Assembly (NCBI GenBank): GCA_002498365.1
Contig: DAHB01000004.1
Location: forward strand, 62,001-126,000
Direction of reading: 5' to 3'
DNA length: 64,000 nucleotides
Origin: Methanomassiliicoccaceae archaeon UBA421
GTDB taxonomy: Archaea > Thermoplasmatota > Thermoplasmata > Methanomassiliicoccales > Methanomethylophilaceae
Below, in pieces: positions 34,241 through 43,400 of the stretch; within the stretch, counting starts at the first letter, position 1, and each line of letters starts with the position of its first letter. The notes beneath the pieces are model-generated. The model worked only from the letters and a program-made list of their open reading frames with translations. It was not told the DNA's origin and ran no database searches. The position numbers and the translations under genes are program-made.

Positions 34241-35356
34241 ATGGACAAAAAATTCATGGCGATCTTCGCCGTAGTAATCCTTGCGATCGCAGGCATTTCC
34301 GCATATGCGGTCGTCGGCAGCAGATCGTCCGGCGACGACAGCAGTACCGTGACCATCACTCAAAACGACGGCAAAGAGGTGGTCGTTCCCACACCTGTTT
34401 CCAGCGTGTGCGTCGTGAACACGAACGCGGCCGAATTCCTTTCTATCCTCGGACTGAGCGACAAAGTGGTGGGCGTAAGCTCCACGATGAAGACGAAGCC
34501 GACAGAGGATTGGTGGGAAGAGCGTGAAGACATAGGGTCGCATAACACTCCGAACCCGGAAAAAATACTCGATACGGGCTCCACGGTCGTAATCGGGCAA
34601 TGCACCTCGATGACCATAACGAACGGCGATGCGCTGACCGCCATGGGGATCACCGTCATCCTTCTGGACTGCTACGGCTTCGAGACCCAGGTCGGCGACG
34701 TGAAGCAATTGGCCAGCCTATTCGAGGACGATGACGCCACTGAGATCGCCGATCTGTACGAGGATTTCTTCAACGGTATCGTTGAAACGCTGAGTGCCGC
34801 AAGCTCTACGCTGACCGAAATCGAGAAGAAGACCTTCGTCGCCATCATGGGCACAAGTGCCAGCTCTAAGTATTATACCGGGACCGCAGAGCTTTCCGGG
34901 ATGCTCGGGGAAATATGCGGACTCAAAAATTCGATCTCAGAGATAGACAGTTCCGCCACCTCTTCTTCGGCATCCATATCTCAGGAGTCCATAGTTGAAT
35001 ATTATGACGATAACGGGATCGACCTGTTCATTCTGCGCAATACCACCGCATACGACCAGGGGCAGTCCGAGATCGAAGCATTCCTGTCATCGCAGTCCGA
35101 GATCGAAGCATTCCTGTCATCGCATCCCGTGATCGACAGCAGCAATATGTTCGACAGCATGATCGTCATAAAGACCGTAGACTCAAAGGTGCTTTCGGGG
35201 CCCCGCTGTTTCGTGGCGATGATATTTTTTATCACGTTGATCTACCCCGAACTGGATATCGACGGACTGACCGTTGAAAATGCCATATCGGACTACAATT
35301 CCACATTCGGAACGAACTGGACGTCTGAAAAATTGTTCTACCGGTACGCCGGCTGA
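34241..35356 (+). CDS. Iron/cobalamin-type ABC transporter substrate-binding protein
   Basis: The 371-residue lipoprotein-like protein starts with a signal anchor (MDKKFMAIFAVVILAIAGIS) and a flexible GSRSSGDDSSTV linker, then the periplasmic-binding fold of class III binding proteins (VPTPVSSVCVVNTNAAEFLSIL, IPxKxGxVxG-like turns, DLFILRNTTAY). It likely binds iron complexes, heme or a corrinoid outside the cell. First gene of a three-gene transporter operon. A perfect 30-bp tandem duplication at 35063-35122 adds ten residues. Confidence 0.85.
   Translation: MDKKFMAIFAVVILAIAGISAYAVVGSRSSGDDSSTVTITQNDGKEVVVPTPVSSVCVVNTNAAEFLSILGLSDKVVGVSSTMKTKPTEDWWEEREDIGSHNTPNPEKILDTGSTVVIGQCTSMTITNGDALTAMGITVILLDCYGFETQVGDVKQLASLFEDDDATEIADLYEDFFNGIVETLSAASSTLTEIEKKTFVAIMGTSASSKYYTGTAELSGMLGEICGLKNSISEIDSSATSSSASISQESIVEYYDDNGIDLFILRNTTAYDQGQSEIEAFLSSQSEIEAFLSSHPVIDSSNMFDSMIVIKTVDSKVLSGPRCFVAMIFFITLIYPELDIDGLTVENAISDYNSTFGTNWTSEKLFYRYAG
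35063..35122 (+). repeat. Perfect 30-bp tandem duplication within the binding-protein gene
   Basis: Two copies (35063-35092 and 35093-35122) duplicate QSEIEAFLSS in frame. The copies are identical, so the duplication is recent or maintained. Confidence 0.9.
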
Positions 35357-35366
35357 CTCGATAGGT

Positions 35367-36557
35367 ATGAAAATCAAGGGCAGAATATACATGACGGCCT
35401 CTGGAGAAGCGGAAAAGACTGAAGAGAAGGATCGAGCCGGTCTCAAAGGCAGAGGGACTTATGTAAAAGCAGTCTACGACGCGTCGATACGGAAAAAGAA
35501 GACATTCATTGCCGTGATGGCGGCCGTACTGCTGGCCATGGTGATATTGTCCCTCAGCCTCGGATCGGTGAGGATCCCCGCATTCGACGTGCTGGCATGT
35601 CTGTTCAATCAGATCGCCCCCGATACATTCGCCCTTTCGAAACCGTACTACTCGAACATAATAATCAACGGCAGAGAGCCGCGCATACTGCTCTGCATCT
35701 TCACCGGCATCGCGCTCGGCGCGTCCGGGACGGTGATGCAGAGCCTTCTCAGAAACCCGCTGGTGAGCCCGTTCACGTTGGGCGTTTCGTCGGCCGCGGC
35801 TTTCGGCGCTGCGATGGCGATAGCTTTCGGCGCCGCCATATTCGGTTCCGCATACTACGGGGTGCTGGATGTGATGGGCATCACGTTCTCGGCGAAAACA
35901 CTGATCACGATACTTTTCGCCTTCATGTTCGGAACGCTAAGCATGGCCCTGGTGCTGATCATTTCGAAGAACAACATCGCGTCCCAATCCGTGCTGGTTC
36001 TGTCCGGGGTCGTCGTAGGATATCTGTTCCAGGCCGGAGTGTCGTTTGCAAAGTACGTTTCGGACGATACCGCCCTCCGCGAAATAGTGAATTGGCTGAT
36101 GGGAGGGATGTGGGGCGCCACATGGAGTAGCGTCTTGTTCATCGTTCCGATAGTGATGGTCGGATTCTTCCTGCTGGAAAGCCGGGCGGTGGACATGAAC
36201 ACCATGTCCGGCGGGGACGATGTGGCGAAAAGCCTCGGGATAGAGGTCCATAAGATCCGCAGGGACCTTCTGATCGTCTGCACCCTTATTACGTCCGCTT
36301 GTCTCGCGTTCACGGGAGTGATCGGTTTCATCGGCCTGATGGCCCCCCACATCTGCAGGATACTGATCGGCAACGACAACAGATATCTCATACCGGCATC
36401 CGCTTTGATGGGAGCGATCATCCTTCTGCTGTCCGATACGGTAGCCAGGATACTGATGAGCCCCCAGGAGATCCCCGTGGGGATACTCCTGTACATCATC
36501 GGAGGAGTGTTCTTCATCTGGCTTGTCTCCAGGAAGAACGGGAGGTATCTGGCATGA
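35367..36557 (+). CDS. FecCD-family ABC transporter permease
   Basis: The 396-residue protein has the nine or ten helices of FecCD/BtuC permeases, with LGSVRIPAFDVL, GREPRILLCIFTGIALGASG (the conserved GxxR...G region) and GFIGLMAPHICRILIG. It passes the bound siderophore, heme or cobalamin complex. The ATG at 35367 is chosen as it lies 11 bp after the binding-protein stop; an in-frame ATG upstream at 35274 would overlap that gene. Its stop overlaps the ATPase start (ATGA). Confidence 0.9.
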   Translation: MKIKGRIYMTASGEAEKTEEKDRAGLKGRGTYVKAVYDASIRKKKTFIAVMAAVLLAMVILSLSLGSVRIPAFDVLACLFNQIAPDTFALSKPYYSNIIINGREPRILLCIFTGIALGASGTVMQSLLRNPLVSPFTLGVSSAAAFGAAMAIAFGAAIFGSAYYGVLDVMGITFSAKTLITILFAFMFGTLSMALVLIISKNNIASQSVLVLSGVVVGYLFQAGVSFAKYVSDDTALREIVNWLMGGMWGATWSSVLFIVPIVMVGFFLLESRAVDMNTMSGGDDVAKSLGIEVHKIRRDLLIVCTLITSACLAFTGVIGFIGLMAPHICRILIGNDNRYLIPASALMGAIILLLSDTVARILMSPQEIPVGILLYIIGGVFFIWLVSRKNGRYLA

Positions 36558-37321
36558 AGATGTCCGTGGAATCCCTTGTCCAGGGATACGACGGCAACAC
36601 CGTGATCGAAGACATCGATTTCCAAACCCATACGGGGGACGTCATGTCTGTGCTTGGGCCCAACGGGTCCGGTAAGTCCACACTGATAAAAACGCTCTGC
36701 AACCTCCACGACCCCATGGCCGGCCGGGTGAAAATAGATGGTCGCGACATCAAGGAATACAGCAGGACGGACCTTTCCAAGATCTTGGGCTACGTGCCCC
36801 AATACTACAACTACGCCCAGTTCACGACGGTGCTGGATACCGTATTGATGGGAAGAAGACCGTATATTAACTGGGATTACACGGAAGAGGACCTGAACAT
36901 GGCCGAAAGGTCGATGTCCAGAATGAACGTGCTGGACCTCGCGTCCAGATACATTAACGAGATATCCGGAGGGCAGCTTCAGAGGGTTTTTATCGCGAGG
37001 ACGCTGTGCCAGAATCCGAACTTCTACATATTCGACGAGCCCACTAGCTCGTTGGACCTTCGGCATCAGATCCAGACCATGAAGATTATGCGCGAGATCG
37101 TCCACGGACAGGACCGCGGAATGATAATTGCGCTTCACGATCTGAATCTGGCACTCAGATATTCCGATAAAGTGCTAATGATCAGCAACAAGAAGATCTA
37201 CAGCTACGGCACACCAGAAGAGACCATCACGCCAGATGCGATAAAGGACGTATATGGCGTAGAAGCAGATATAATTGAGAGCGAAAAAGGACCGTTCGTC
37301 CTGTCCTATGATTCCTGCTGA
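36554..37321 (+). CDS. ABC transporter ATP-binding protein (FecE/BtuD type)
   Basis: The 255-residue protein has Walker A GPNGSGKST, the signature ISGGQLQRVFIA and Walker B YIFDEPTSSLDL, with the H-loop IIALHDLN. It drives the FecCD permease. It overlaps the permease gene by 4 bp, indicating coupled translation, and shows no unusual features. Confidence 0.95.
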   Translation: MKMSVESLVQGYDGNTVIEDIDFQTHTGDVMSVLGPNGSGKSTLIKTLCNLHDPMAGRVKIDGRDIKEYSRTDLSKILGYVPQYYNYAQFTTVLDTVLMGRRPYINWDYTEEDLNMAERSMSRMNVLDLASRYINEISGGQLQRVFIARTLCQNPNFYIFDEPTSSLDLRHQIQTMKIMREIVHGQDRGMIIALHDLNLALRYSDKVLMISNKKIYSYGTPEETITPDAIKDVYGVEADIIESEKGPFVLSYDSC

Positions 37322-37359
37322 AATAAATGATTTACCGAATGACGACCAAGGCGATACTC

Positions 37360-38163
37360 ATGAAAACTCTTAAGCTGGCTCTTGTTCAGATGCGGTCCGT
37401 GGTTGGTGAAGCGGATGCGAATCTGAAGAAGATGATGATGTACATCGACCGTGCTGCGGAAGGGAAAACAGACATCATCTGTTTCCCCGAAATGTCCCTC
37501 ACGGGCTATTCTTCGGAATACGTTCGGAACGACCTGTTATCTGACGATGATCCTCTCGTCGAGGCTGTCAGAAATGCCGCTTGCGCCAAGGGCGTCATCG
37601 TTGTTTTCGGGTACATGGAGGAGAACGGTGAAGACCTGCCGTATTTGACGCAGTCTGTCGTGTGCCCCGACGGTAAATCTATGAAATATCGCAAAACTCA
37701 TCTGGGCATGAGAGAGGACAGACGCTTCGCAGAGGGGGATTCCATAGCCGTCCTCGACACGGAAAAAGCCGCCGTCGGTGTCGCATTATGCTGGGAAGCG
37801 CACATGTCCGACATATTCACCGTCCTCAGGAGTAAAGGCGCGGAGCTGATCGTCATACCTCACGCATCAAACCTCGGAGGCGGAAGAAGGAAGGAAACAT
37901 GGCTAAGATATCTTCCCGCAAGAGCCTGGGACAATGATGTTTATGTCGCCGCATGCAACTCGAACGGTGATAATGGGAGAGGATCGGCGTTCGGAGGCGG
38001 ATCTGTTGTGCTTGACAGGAGGGGCATCCTACTCTTCGAAAATTTCAATGTGGCCGAGTCGATCGACCTTATCGAACTGGAAGGATTTGATCGCGACGAC
38101 GGACCGCAGGACGATATGTGCAACATCAGGTACTTCCAAAGAAGGCGTCCGGAATTGTACTGA
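37360..38163 (+). CDS. Nitrilase/carbon-nitrogen hydrolase family protein
   Basis: The 267-residue protein has the complete Glu-Lys-Cys triad of the nitrilase superfamily: FPEMSLTGYS, YRKTHLGMREDRRF and VGVALCWEAHMSDIF. Members hydrolyse amides or N-carbamoyl compounds; the substrate is not predictable here. Start ATG at 37360 is chosen over one at 37327 because homology begins at KLALVQM. It is 38 bp after the ABC ATPase gene, on the same strand, so it may share that transcript. Confidence 0.88.
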   Translation: MKTLKLALVQMRSVVGEADANLKKMMMYIDRAAEGKTDIICFPEMSLTGYSSEYVRNDLLSDDDPLVEAVRNAACAKGVIVVFGYMEENGEDLPYLTQSVVCPDGKSMKYRKTHLGMREDRRFAEGDSIAVLDTEKAAVGVALCWEAHMSDIFTVLRSKGAELIVIPHASNLGGGRRKETWLRYLPARAWDNDVYVAACNSNGDNGRGSAFGGGSVVLDRRGILLFENFNVAESIDLIELEGFDRDDGPQDDMCNIRYFQRRRPELY

Positions 38164-38381
38164 TGTCGCACGTCGACGCGGTCCGATGCTCTAACGATGC
38201 CGATGATATGTTCCCCGGCGCGGCACGCAATCGATCTTCGGTCGGGAAACAACCTGAATTCCATTTATATGTTCGTTTATTTTTTGCTTCTGGCTAATTG
38301 AAAAGGTTTCAGCTGCCGGACGGTTCGGAGGCGTGACCGACAGCGGTTTTGGCGTTCACTTGATGCCGCGTATGTACATGT

Positions 38382-38516
38382 TCACCTCCTCTTGCATTTT
38401 CCGCACTCTTTGCACCCGGAGCACTTTCCGTTCCTGAAAGATCTTACCGAGCAGTAGGTCGCGAACACAAGCACCGCCGCCACCGCCAGTCCCACTGCGA
38501 TCGTGGCGAAGTTCAT
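38382..38516 (-). CDS. FeoB-associated Cys-rich membrane protein
   Basis: A 44-residue peptide with one transmembrane helix (FATIAVGLAVAAVLVFAT) and a tail CSGCKECGKCKRR. Such small proteins commonly accompany FeoB in anaerobes and may bring iron to the transporter or bind an iron-sulfur cluster. The ATG overlaps the feoB stop (ATGA), supporting translation coupling. Confidence 0.8.
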   Translation of the reverse strand: MNFATIAVGLAVAAVLVFATYCSVRSFRNGKCSGCKECGKCKRR

Positions 38517-40654
38517 GCAGCGGCCTCCGATATCTTCTGCCTTGCACGGGCGAAGGGCTCCTTGCTGACCAGTATGTATGCTGCCAGCGCAACCGTCGCG
38601 AAGGCCGCGACAGTCCAGATGCCGAACGTTCCGTACATGAGCAGGCTGCCGATCTGGAAAATCACCATGGACACGGCATATGCCAGGAGGCACTGGTACA
38701 GCACTGCCGCACCTGTCGCCTTCCAGGTCCCGAGCTCACGCCTCATGGCGCCTATCGCCGCGAAGCATGGCGCGCAGAGCAGGTTGAACGCCAGGAACGA
38801 GAATCCCGCTATGGGCGTCAGCATGGCCCCTATGATCGGCCATATCTCGTCACCCGCCTCGGCAACCTCGGAGAAGCCGAACAGGACGCCGAAGGTGCCC
38901 ACCACGTTCTCCTTGGCCAGCAGCCCGGTTATGGTTCCCACCGAGAACTGCCATTCGTCGCCCCATCCCAGAGGAACGAATATCCATGTTATGGCGTTGC
39001 CTATGTCTGCCAGCATCGAATCGTTGATGTCGCCTACCATCGACATGCTCCAGTCAAAGGCCGAAAGAAACCATATGATGCCGCAGGCCAGAAGTATGAA
39101 CGTACCTGCCTTCCTGACGAACGCCCATCCCTTCTCGAAAGTGGACCTTATGACAGTGGCTACACCCGGTATGTGATACGGCGGAAGTTCCATTATGAAC
39201 TCCGACGGGGTCCCTGAAAGCGAGGGCCACTTCTTCAGGATTATCCCTGAAAGAAGAATAGCCAGCACTCCGATGAAGTAAGAGGCGAGGGCTACCAACG
39301 CGGAGCCGCCGAAAAGCGCACCGGCTATGAGCGCGATTATGGGCAGCTTGGCCGAACACGGGATGAACGTTGTGGTCATCGCGGTGATCCTCCGGCCCCT
39401 CTCGCTTTCTATCGTACGCGATGCCATTATCCCCGGGACGCCGCATCCGGTACCGATGAGGATGGGGATGAATGACTTCCCCGACAGGCCGAACCTTCTG
39501 AAGACGCGGTCCATCACGAAGGCTATCCTGGCCATGTATCCGCTGTCCTCCAATATCACAAGAAGGACGAACAGCACCAGCATCTGGGGCAGGAAACCTA
39601 GGACCGCTCCGACTCCAGCTATGAGCCCGTCGACTATGAACGCCGTGAGCACCGGATCGACGGCCATGCTCTCCAGCCATGCTGCCGCACCGGGGATCGT
39701 CCACTCACCGAAGAAGACGTCGTTTACCCAGTCGGTCCCCCATCCTCCTACGGTGGTTATGGAAATATAATAAACCAGGAACATGACGCCCGCAAAGATA
39801 GGAAGTCCCAGCCAGCGGTTGGTCACGATCCTGTCGATCCTGTCGGAGGTGGTGTATCCTCCGGACGCTCTTTTTGTCTTCACGGAGGAGACCACGACAT
39901 CGCTTATCGATGAATATCTCTCCGAAGCCACGAGGGAATCCGATTCGTCGTCCTCCGCCTTTTCCAGATCGTCTATTATCTCGGATATCTCTTCCCATGA
40001 TTCGCCGATCCTTTCTATCGCCAGAACATCCCTCTCCAGGGCCTTGACGGAATACCATCTGAGGTGTCCGTCCGGCACCTTCCCTTCAAGCTTCCCGGAG
40101 ATCTCGGAGATGCTCTTTTCCAGGGGATCGGAAAGCCTGACCGGCTTCGGCGTCTCGCCGGCCGACGATATCGCTTCGAGAAGCTCGTCCATCCCTTCGC
40201 CCTTGAGCGCAGATATCCCGACGACCCTGCATCCCAGTGCTTTGGAAAGTTTTTCGGTGTCGATTACCGTCCCGTCCCTCCTGACAGTGTCCATCATGTT
40301 CAGCGCAATGACCGTTGGGATGCCCATGTCCAGTATCTGGCTGGTGAGGTACAGGTTTCTCTCCATGTTCGTCGCGTCGACTATGTTTATTATCGCATCG
40401 GGTCTGCTGTCTAGCAGGAAGTCCCGGGAGACGACCTCCTCCGGAGAATACGGAGAGAGGGAATAAATTCCCGGCAGGTCCACCAGCACCGCACCGATGG
40501 CCTTTATCCTGCCTTCCTTCCTGTCGATCGTCACTCCGGGCCAGTTCCCTACCTTCTGCGAGCTGCCCGTGAGCCTGTTGAACAAGGTGGTCTTCCCGCA
40601 GTTCGGATTGCCCGCCAGAGCTATGACGCGGCTCAATTCCGTGCCCCCGTCCAT
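38513..40654 (-). CDS. feoB: Ferrous iron transport protein B
   Basis: The 713-residue protein has an N-terminal G domain (GNPNCGKTTLFNRL, VDLPGIYSLSPYSPEE, NMMD and SALKGEGMD), a helical spacer and a C-terminal membrane part with two gate segments (IPILIGTGCGVPGIMASRTI and AIGAMRRELGTWKATG). FeoB takes up Fe2+. It is complete. It follows feoA and is preceded upstream by the operator palindromes, so it is likely to be repressed by iron. Confidence 0.97.
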   Translation of the reverse strand: MDGGTELSRVIALAGNPNCGKTTLFNRLTGSSQKVGNWPGVTIDRKEGRIKAIGAVLVDLPGIYSLSPYSPEEVVSRDFLLDSRPDAIINIVDATNMERNLYLTSQILDMGIPTVIALNMMDTVRRDGTVIDTEKLSKALGCRVVGISALKGEGMDELLEAISSAGETPKPVRLSDPLEKSISEISGKLEGKVPDGHLRWYSVKALERDVLAIERIGESWEEISEIIDDLEKAEDDESDSLVASERYSSISDVVVSSVKTKRASGGYTTSDRIDRIVTNRWLGLPIFAGVMFLVYYISITTVGGWGTDWVNDVFFGEWTIPGAAAWLESMAVDPVLTAFIVDGLIAGVGAVLGFLPQMLVLFVLLVILEDSGYMARIAFVMDRVFRRFGLSGKSFIPILIGTGCGVPGIMASRTIESERGRRITAMTTTFIPCSAKLPIIALIAGALFGGSALVALASYFIGVLAILLSGIILKKWPSLSGTPSEFIMELPPYHIPGVATVIRSTFEKGWAFVRKAGTFILLACGIIWFLSAFDWSMSMVGDINDSMLADIGNAITWIFVPLGWGDEWQFSVGTITGLLAKENVVGTFGVLFGFSEVAEAGDEIWPIIGAMLTPIAGFSFLAFNLLCAPCFAAIGAMRRELGTWKATGAAVLYQCLLAYAVSMVIFQIGSLLMYGTFGIWTVAAFATVALAAYILVSKEPFARARQKISEAAA

Positions 40655-40690
40655 AGCTCACGCTGTGTCATATCTATAATCGACATATTC

Positions 40691-40912
40691 TCACTCCACT
40701 TCGATCGCTTCTGCTTCGCTCTTCCTCAGACTCAGTTCGTATCCTCGTACGCAGACTTCCATCGGGTCCCCGAGCGGGGCGACCTTCCTCACAATGACCG
40801 TGCAACCTTTCGTTATCCCCATGTCCATTATGCGTTTCCTCATTGGTCCCTGGGCGCTGATCCGCATGACTTTGGCGGAACCGCCGCAGGCCACTTCGCG
40901 GAGGGTGGCCAT
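40691..40912 (-). CDS. feoA: FeoA-like SH3-domain protein
   Basis: A 73-residue protein of the FeoA/SH3 fold: LREVACGGSAKVMRI, RKRIMDMGITKGCTVIVRK and VCVRGYELSLRKSEAEAI. It supports FeoB activity in the membrane complex. It lies 36 bp before feoB and overlaps the upstream FeoA-like gene by 1 bp. Confidence 0.92.
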   Translation of the reverse strand: MATLREVACGGSAKVMRISAQGPMRKRIMDMGITKGCTVIVRKVAPLGDPMEVCVRGYELSLRKSEAEAIEVE

Positions 40913-41235
40913 CAGGACCCCTCCGGGATTATGAACACCTTAGAGGCCATCGACCTGTCCATCGCTATCCTTGTGCCTCTGATCTCCAGGAGGAGGCTCC
41001 CGGCAATCGTGTTCACCACCGAGACGTCTGTTCCGACGACGAACCCGAGGTTGGACAGGTATCTGCGCAGCTCGCATCTTCCCGCGATGCGGACTATCTT
41101 TCCGGACCTCCCGTCCCTGACCATGGCCAGCGGCATTCCTCCGGCGGAGGGGGCCGACAGCCCCTCGTCCCCCGATGCTTTTCCGTTCACGCATCCGCGG
41201 CAGGAACTGCGGCATGCATTGCATGTTTGTTGCAT
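40912..41235 (-). CDS. Second FeoA-like protein with Cys-rich N-terminus
   Basis: A 107-residue protein. The C-terminal 75 residues match FeoA (GKIVRIAGRCELRRYLSNLGF...EIRGTRIAMDRSMASKVFI). The N-terminal 20 residues hold four cysteines (MQQTCNACRSSCRGC), possibly a metal or cluster site. The ATG at 41235 is chosen because it sits at the expected transcript start about 26 bp below the TATA box and just below the operators, giving a nearly leaderless message; a farther start at 41283 would lie inside the operators. Confidence 0.8.
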   Translation of the reverse strand: MQQTCNACRSSCRGCVNGKASGDEGLSAPSAGGMPLAMVRDGRSGKIVRIAGRCELRRYLSNLGFVVGTDVSVVNTIAGSLLLEIRGTRIAMDRSMASKVFIIPEGS

Positions 41236-41238
41236 AAG

Positions 41239-41281
41239 TTTAGGAATACCTAAATAGTATATAAATTTAGGTGTACCTAAC
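41239..41281 (-). promoter_or_regulatory. Tandem DtxR/MntR-like operators flanking the feo TATA box
   Basis: Two 16-bp near-palindromes, TTTAGGAATACCTAAA (41239-41254) and TTTAGGTGTACCTAAC (41266-41281), enclose a TATATA stretch at 41258-41263. TTAGG..TACCTAA is the pattern bound by archaeal DtxR-type iron repressors. With iron the repressor would block TATA-box access and repress the whole feo operon. Confidence 0.8.
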
Positions 41282-41404
41282 ATAATTCTGCATATGTGTG
41301 ACCTACAGACCTGGGTGAAATAAAAAAGACTGGCACTGTTAAAAGCCGATGTGACGGCAAAATCTTTTGATTAAGGAAAGGTAAGAAGTTTGATTTATCG
41401 CACT

Positions 41405-42580
41405 TCAGAAAACGCATTCTTTGAGAAGTACCGTGAACCTGTCCTTCTCCGCATCGCCGATGATAAGCGGAGGTATCAGGCGCACCACGTTGCCGTGGCA
41501 GACATTGACCAGCACGCCGTTGTCGCGACAGTGCTTCTGAACCTGAGCCGCCGTATCTGGAGAATCCATCTCTATGCCGATGATCAGACCGTATCCGCGT
41601 ACTTCTTTTATCTTGGAGGATCCGACGGACCCGAGGTCGTCCATCCAGCGCTTTCCTACCGATGCGGCGTTCTCCACGAGCTTTTCTTTCTTCATTATGT
41701 CGATGACGGCTTTTCCTGCTGTGCAGACCAGCGGGTTTCCTCCGAACGTTGTACCGTGAGAGCCGGGCGTCATAACCTTAGATATCTCGTCGGTGGAGAC
41801 GAGCGCTCCTATGGGCGTACCTCCCCCGAGCCCTTTGGCCATGGTCATGATGTCCGGTACGACATCGAAATGTTCGATCCCGAACCACTTTCCGGTGCGT
41901 CCCATTCCCGTCTGCACTTCATCGACCACCATCAGCGTGCCGTTGTCGGTGCATATGTCCCTTACCGCCTTGAAAAACTCCTCGGAAGCTGTCGCCACGC
42001 CCCCTTCTCCCTGCACAGGCTCGACGAGAAGGGCGGCGGTGTCTTTGGATATGACCGATTTTACGGACTCTGCGTCTCCGTAGTCGTAATAGCTGAATGC
42101 GTTGCTGATCAGAGGTTCGAAAGTCTTCTGGTACTTCGTCTGCCCGGTGGCTCCCAAAGAGGCTGCCGTGCGTCCGTGGAATCCGTTGAGCGCAGAAATG
42201 ACCTTGTGCTTTCCGGTATAACGCACGGCGAGCTTCATCGCTCCCTCGTTCGCCTCCGCTCCGCTGTTTACGAACAAGGTGCGGTCCAGGTTCCCCGGCG
42301 CGATTTCGGAGATGCGCTGTGCCAGCTCTGCCTGTTCCTTAACATAGTAAAGATTGGACGTGTGGGTCATGCGGGCCACCTGGGCCTGTACGGCGGCCAC
42401 CCATTCGGGATGCGCGTATCCCAGAGCGTTCACCGCTATGCCGGCCACCAGGTCGAGGTATTTTTTCCCCTCTGTGTCGTAGAGATACGGTCCTTCCCCG
42501 TGGGTGAACGCCGCTTCTATGCGTCCGTAGTTCTGGAAAAGGTACTTCTGGCTCATCTCTTTGATCTCTTCGAAATCCAT
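41405..42580 (-). CDS. argD: Acetylornithine aminotransferase
   Basis: ArgD converts N-acetylglutamate semialdehyde to N-acetylornithine using PLP. The 391-residue protein has NSGAEANEGAMKLAVRYTGKHKV, LVEPVQGEGGV and the PLP-Lys region TPGSHGTTFGGNPL. Last gene of argC-argJ-argB-argD, with spacing of 4-9 bp between genes. TGA stop; no visible terminator. Confidence 0.95.
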   Translation of the reverse strand: MDFEEIKEMSQKYLFQNYGRIEAAFTHGEGPYLYDTEGKKYLDLVAGIAVNALGYAHPEWVAAVQAQVARMTHTSNLYYVKEQAELAQRISEIAPGNLDRTLFVNSGAEANEGAMKLAVRYTGKHKVISALNGFHGRTAASLGATGQTKYQKTFEPLISNAFSYYDYGDAESVKSVISKDTAALLVEPVQGEGGVATASEEFFKAVRDICTDNGTLMVVDEVQTGMGRTGKWFGIEHFDVVPDIMTMAKGLGGGTPIGALVSTDEISKVMTPGSHGTTFGGNPLVCTAGKAVIDIMKKEKLVENAASVGKRWMDDLGSVGSSKIKEVRGYGLIIGIEMDSPDTAAQVQKHCRDNGVLVNVCHGNVVRLIPPLIIGDAEKDRFTVLLKECVF

Positions 42581-42584
42581 ATTA

Positions 42585-43391
42585 TCACTTCGTAATGACT
42601 GTTCCCTTGCTGCTTTCGGCCGATATCCCTGACACTATGTTGTCCGGGTCCTTTCCATTCACCATGCGCACTGCGCGTGCTCCGGCCCGTACTGCCTTGA
42701 TGCAAGCCTCGACCTTGGGGATCATCCCTCCCGATATAGTCCCGTCCTTTATGAGTTCCAGAGCTTCGTCCGTTGTCAGCCTGTCATATTTGGAAGAGGG
42801 GTCTTTGATATCTTTCAGGACTCCCGGGACGTCTGTTATCGCTATCATCTCGTCGCATCCCATGCCTGCGGCTATCCCTGCGGCCATGGTGTCGGCGTTG
42901 ACGTTCAGATCGTCGACCCCGTCCGAACCTATCGGATATATCACGGGGACCACTCCCGCACCCAATATATCGTTCAGCATTCCCGTGTCCACGCTTACGA
43001 CCTCTCCGACCAGGCCCAGGTCCGCCGTCTTCTGTACACCGTCCTCGCAGTACGCTACGGGTTCGGCCTTCCTGCACAGGGTGCACGCGTATGCGGGCAT
43101 ACCTATGTGCGGCACGTCCGAAGCGTATAGCGCGTCGGTGACCCTGGCGTTTATCTTTTTCAGCACCTTGGCCGCCACTTCGAGGCCGTCGGCGTCCGTG
43201 ACCCTCACCCCGTTGACCTTGGTGGGCCTCATGCCGAGCCTTTCCATCTCTGCCGATATCTCGGGGCCTCCCCCGTGGACCAGTATGACCTTGTGGCCAC
43301 TGTCGGTCATCTCCCATATCTCCTCGCAGAGGCGCGACAGGTCTTCCCCGTCGCTTATGGCGTTACCGCCGAACTTGATAAGATATAGCAT
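42585..43391 (-). CDS. argB: Acetylglutamate kinase
   Basis: The 268-residue kinase has YLIKFGGNAI, VHGGGPEISAEMERLG, the nucleotide-binding AITDVPGVL and SGGMIPKVEACIKAVRAGARAV, the full amino acid kinase core. It phosphorylates N-acetylglutamate. It lies between argJ and argD. Confidence 0.95.
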   Translation of the reverse strand: MLYLIKFGGNAISDGEDLSRLCEEIWEMTDSGHKVILVHGGGPEISAEMERLGMRPTKVNGVRVTDADGLEVAAKVLKKINARVTDALYASDVPHIGMPAYACTLCRKAEPVAYCEDGVQKTADLGLVGEVVSVDTGMLNDILGAGVVPVIYPIGSDGVDDLNVNADTMAAGIAAGMGCDEMIAITDVPGVLKDIKDPSSKYDRLTTDEALELIKDGTISGGMIPKVEACIKAVRAGARAVRMVNGKDPDNIVSGISAESSKGTVITK

Positions 43392-43400
43392 CCCATCGCC

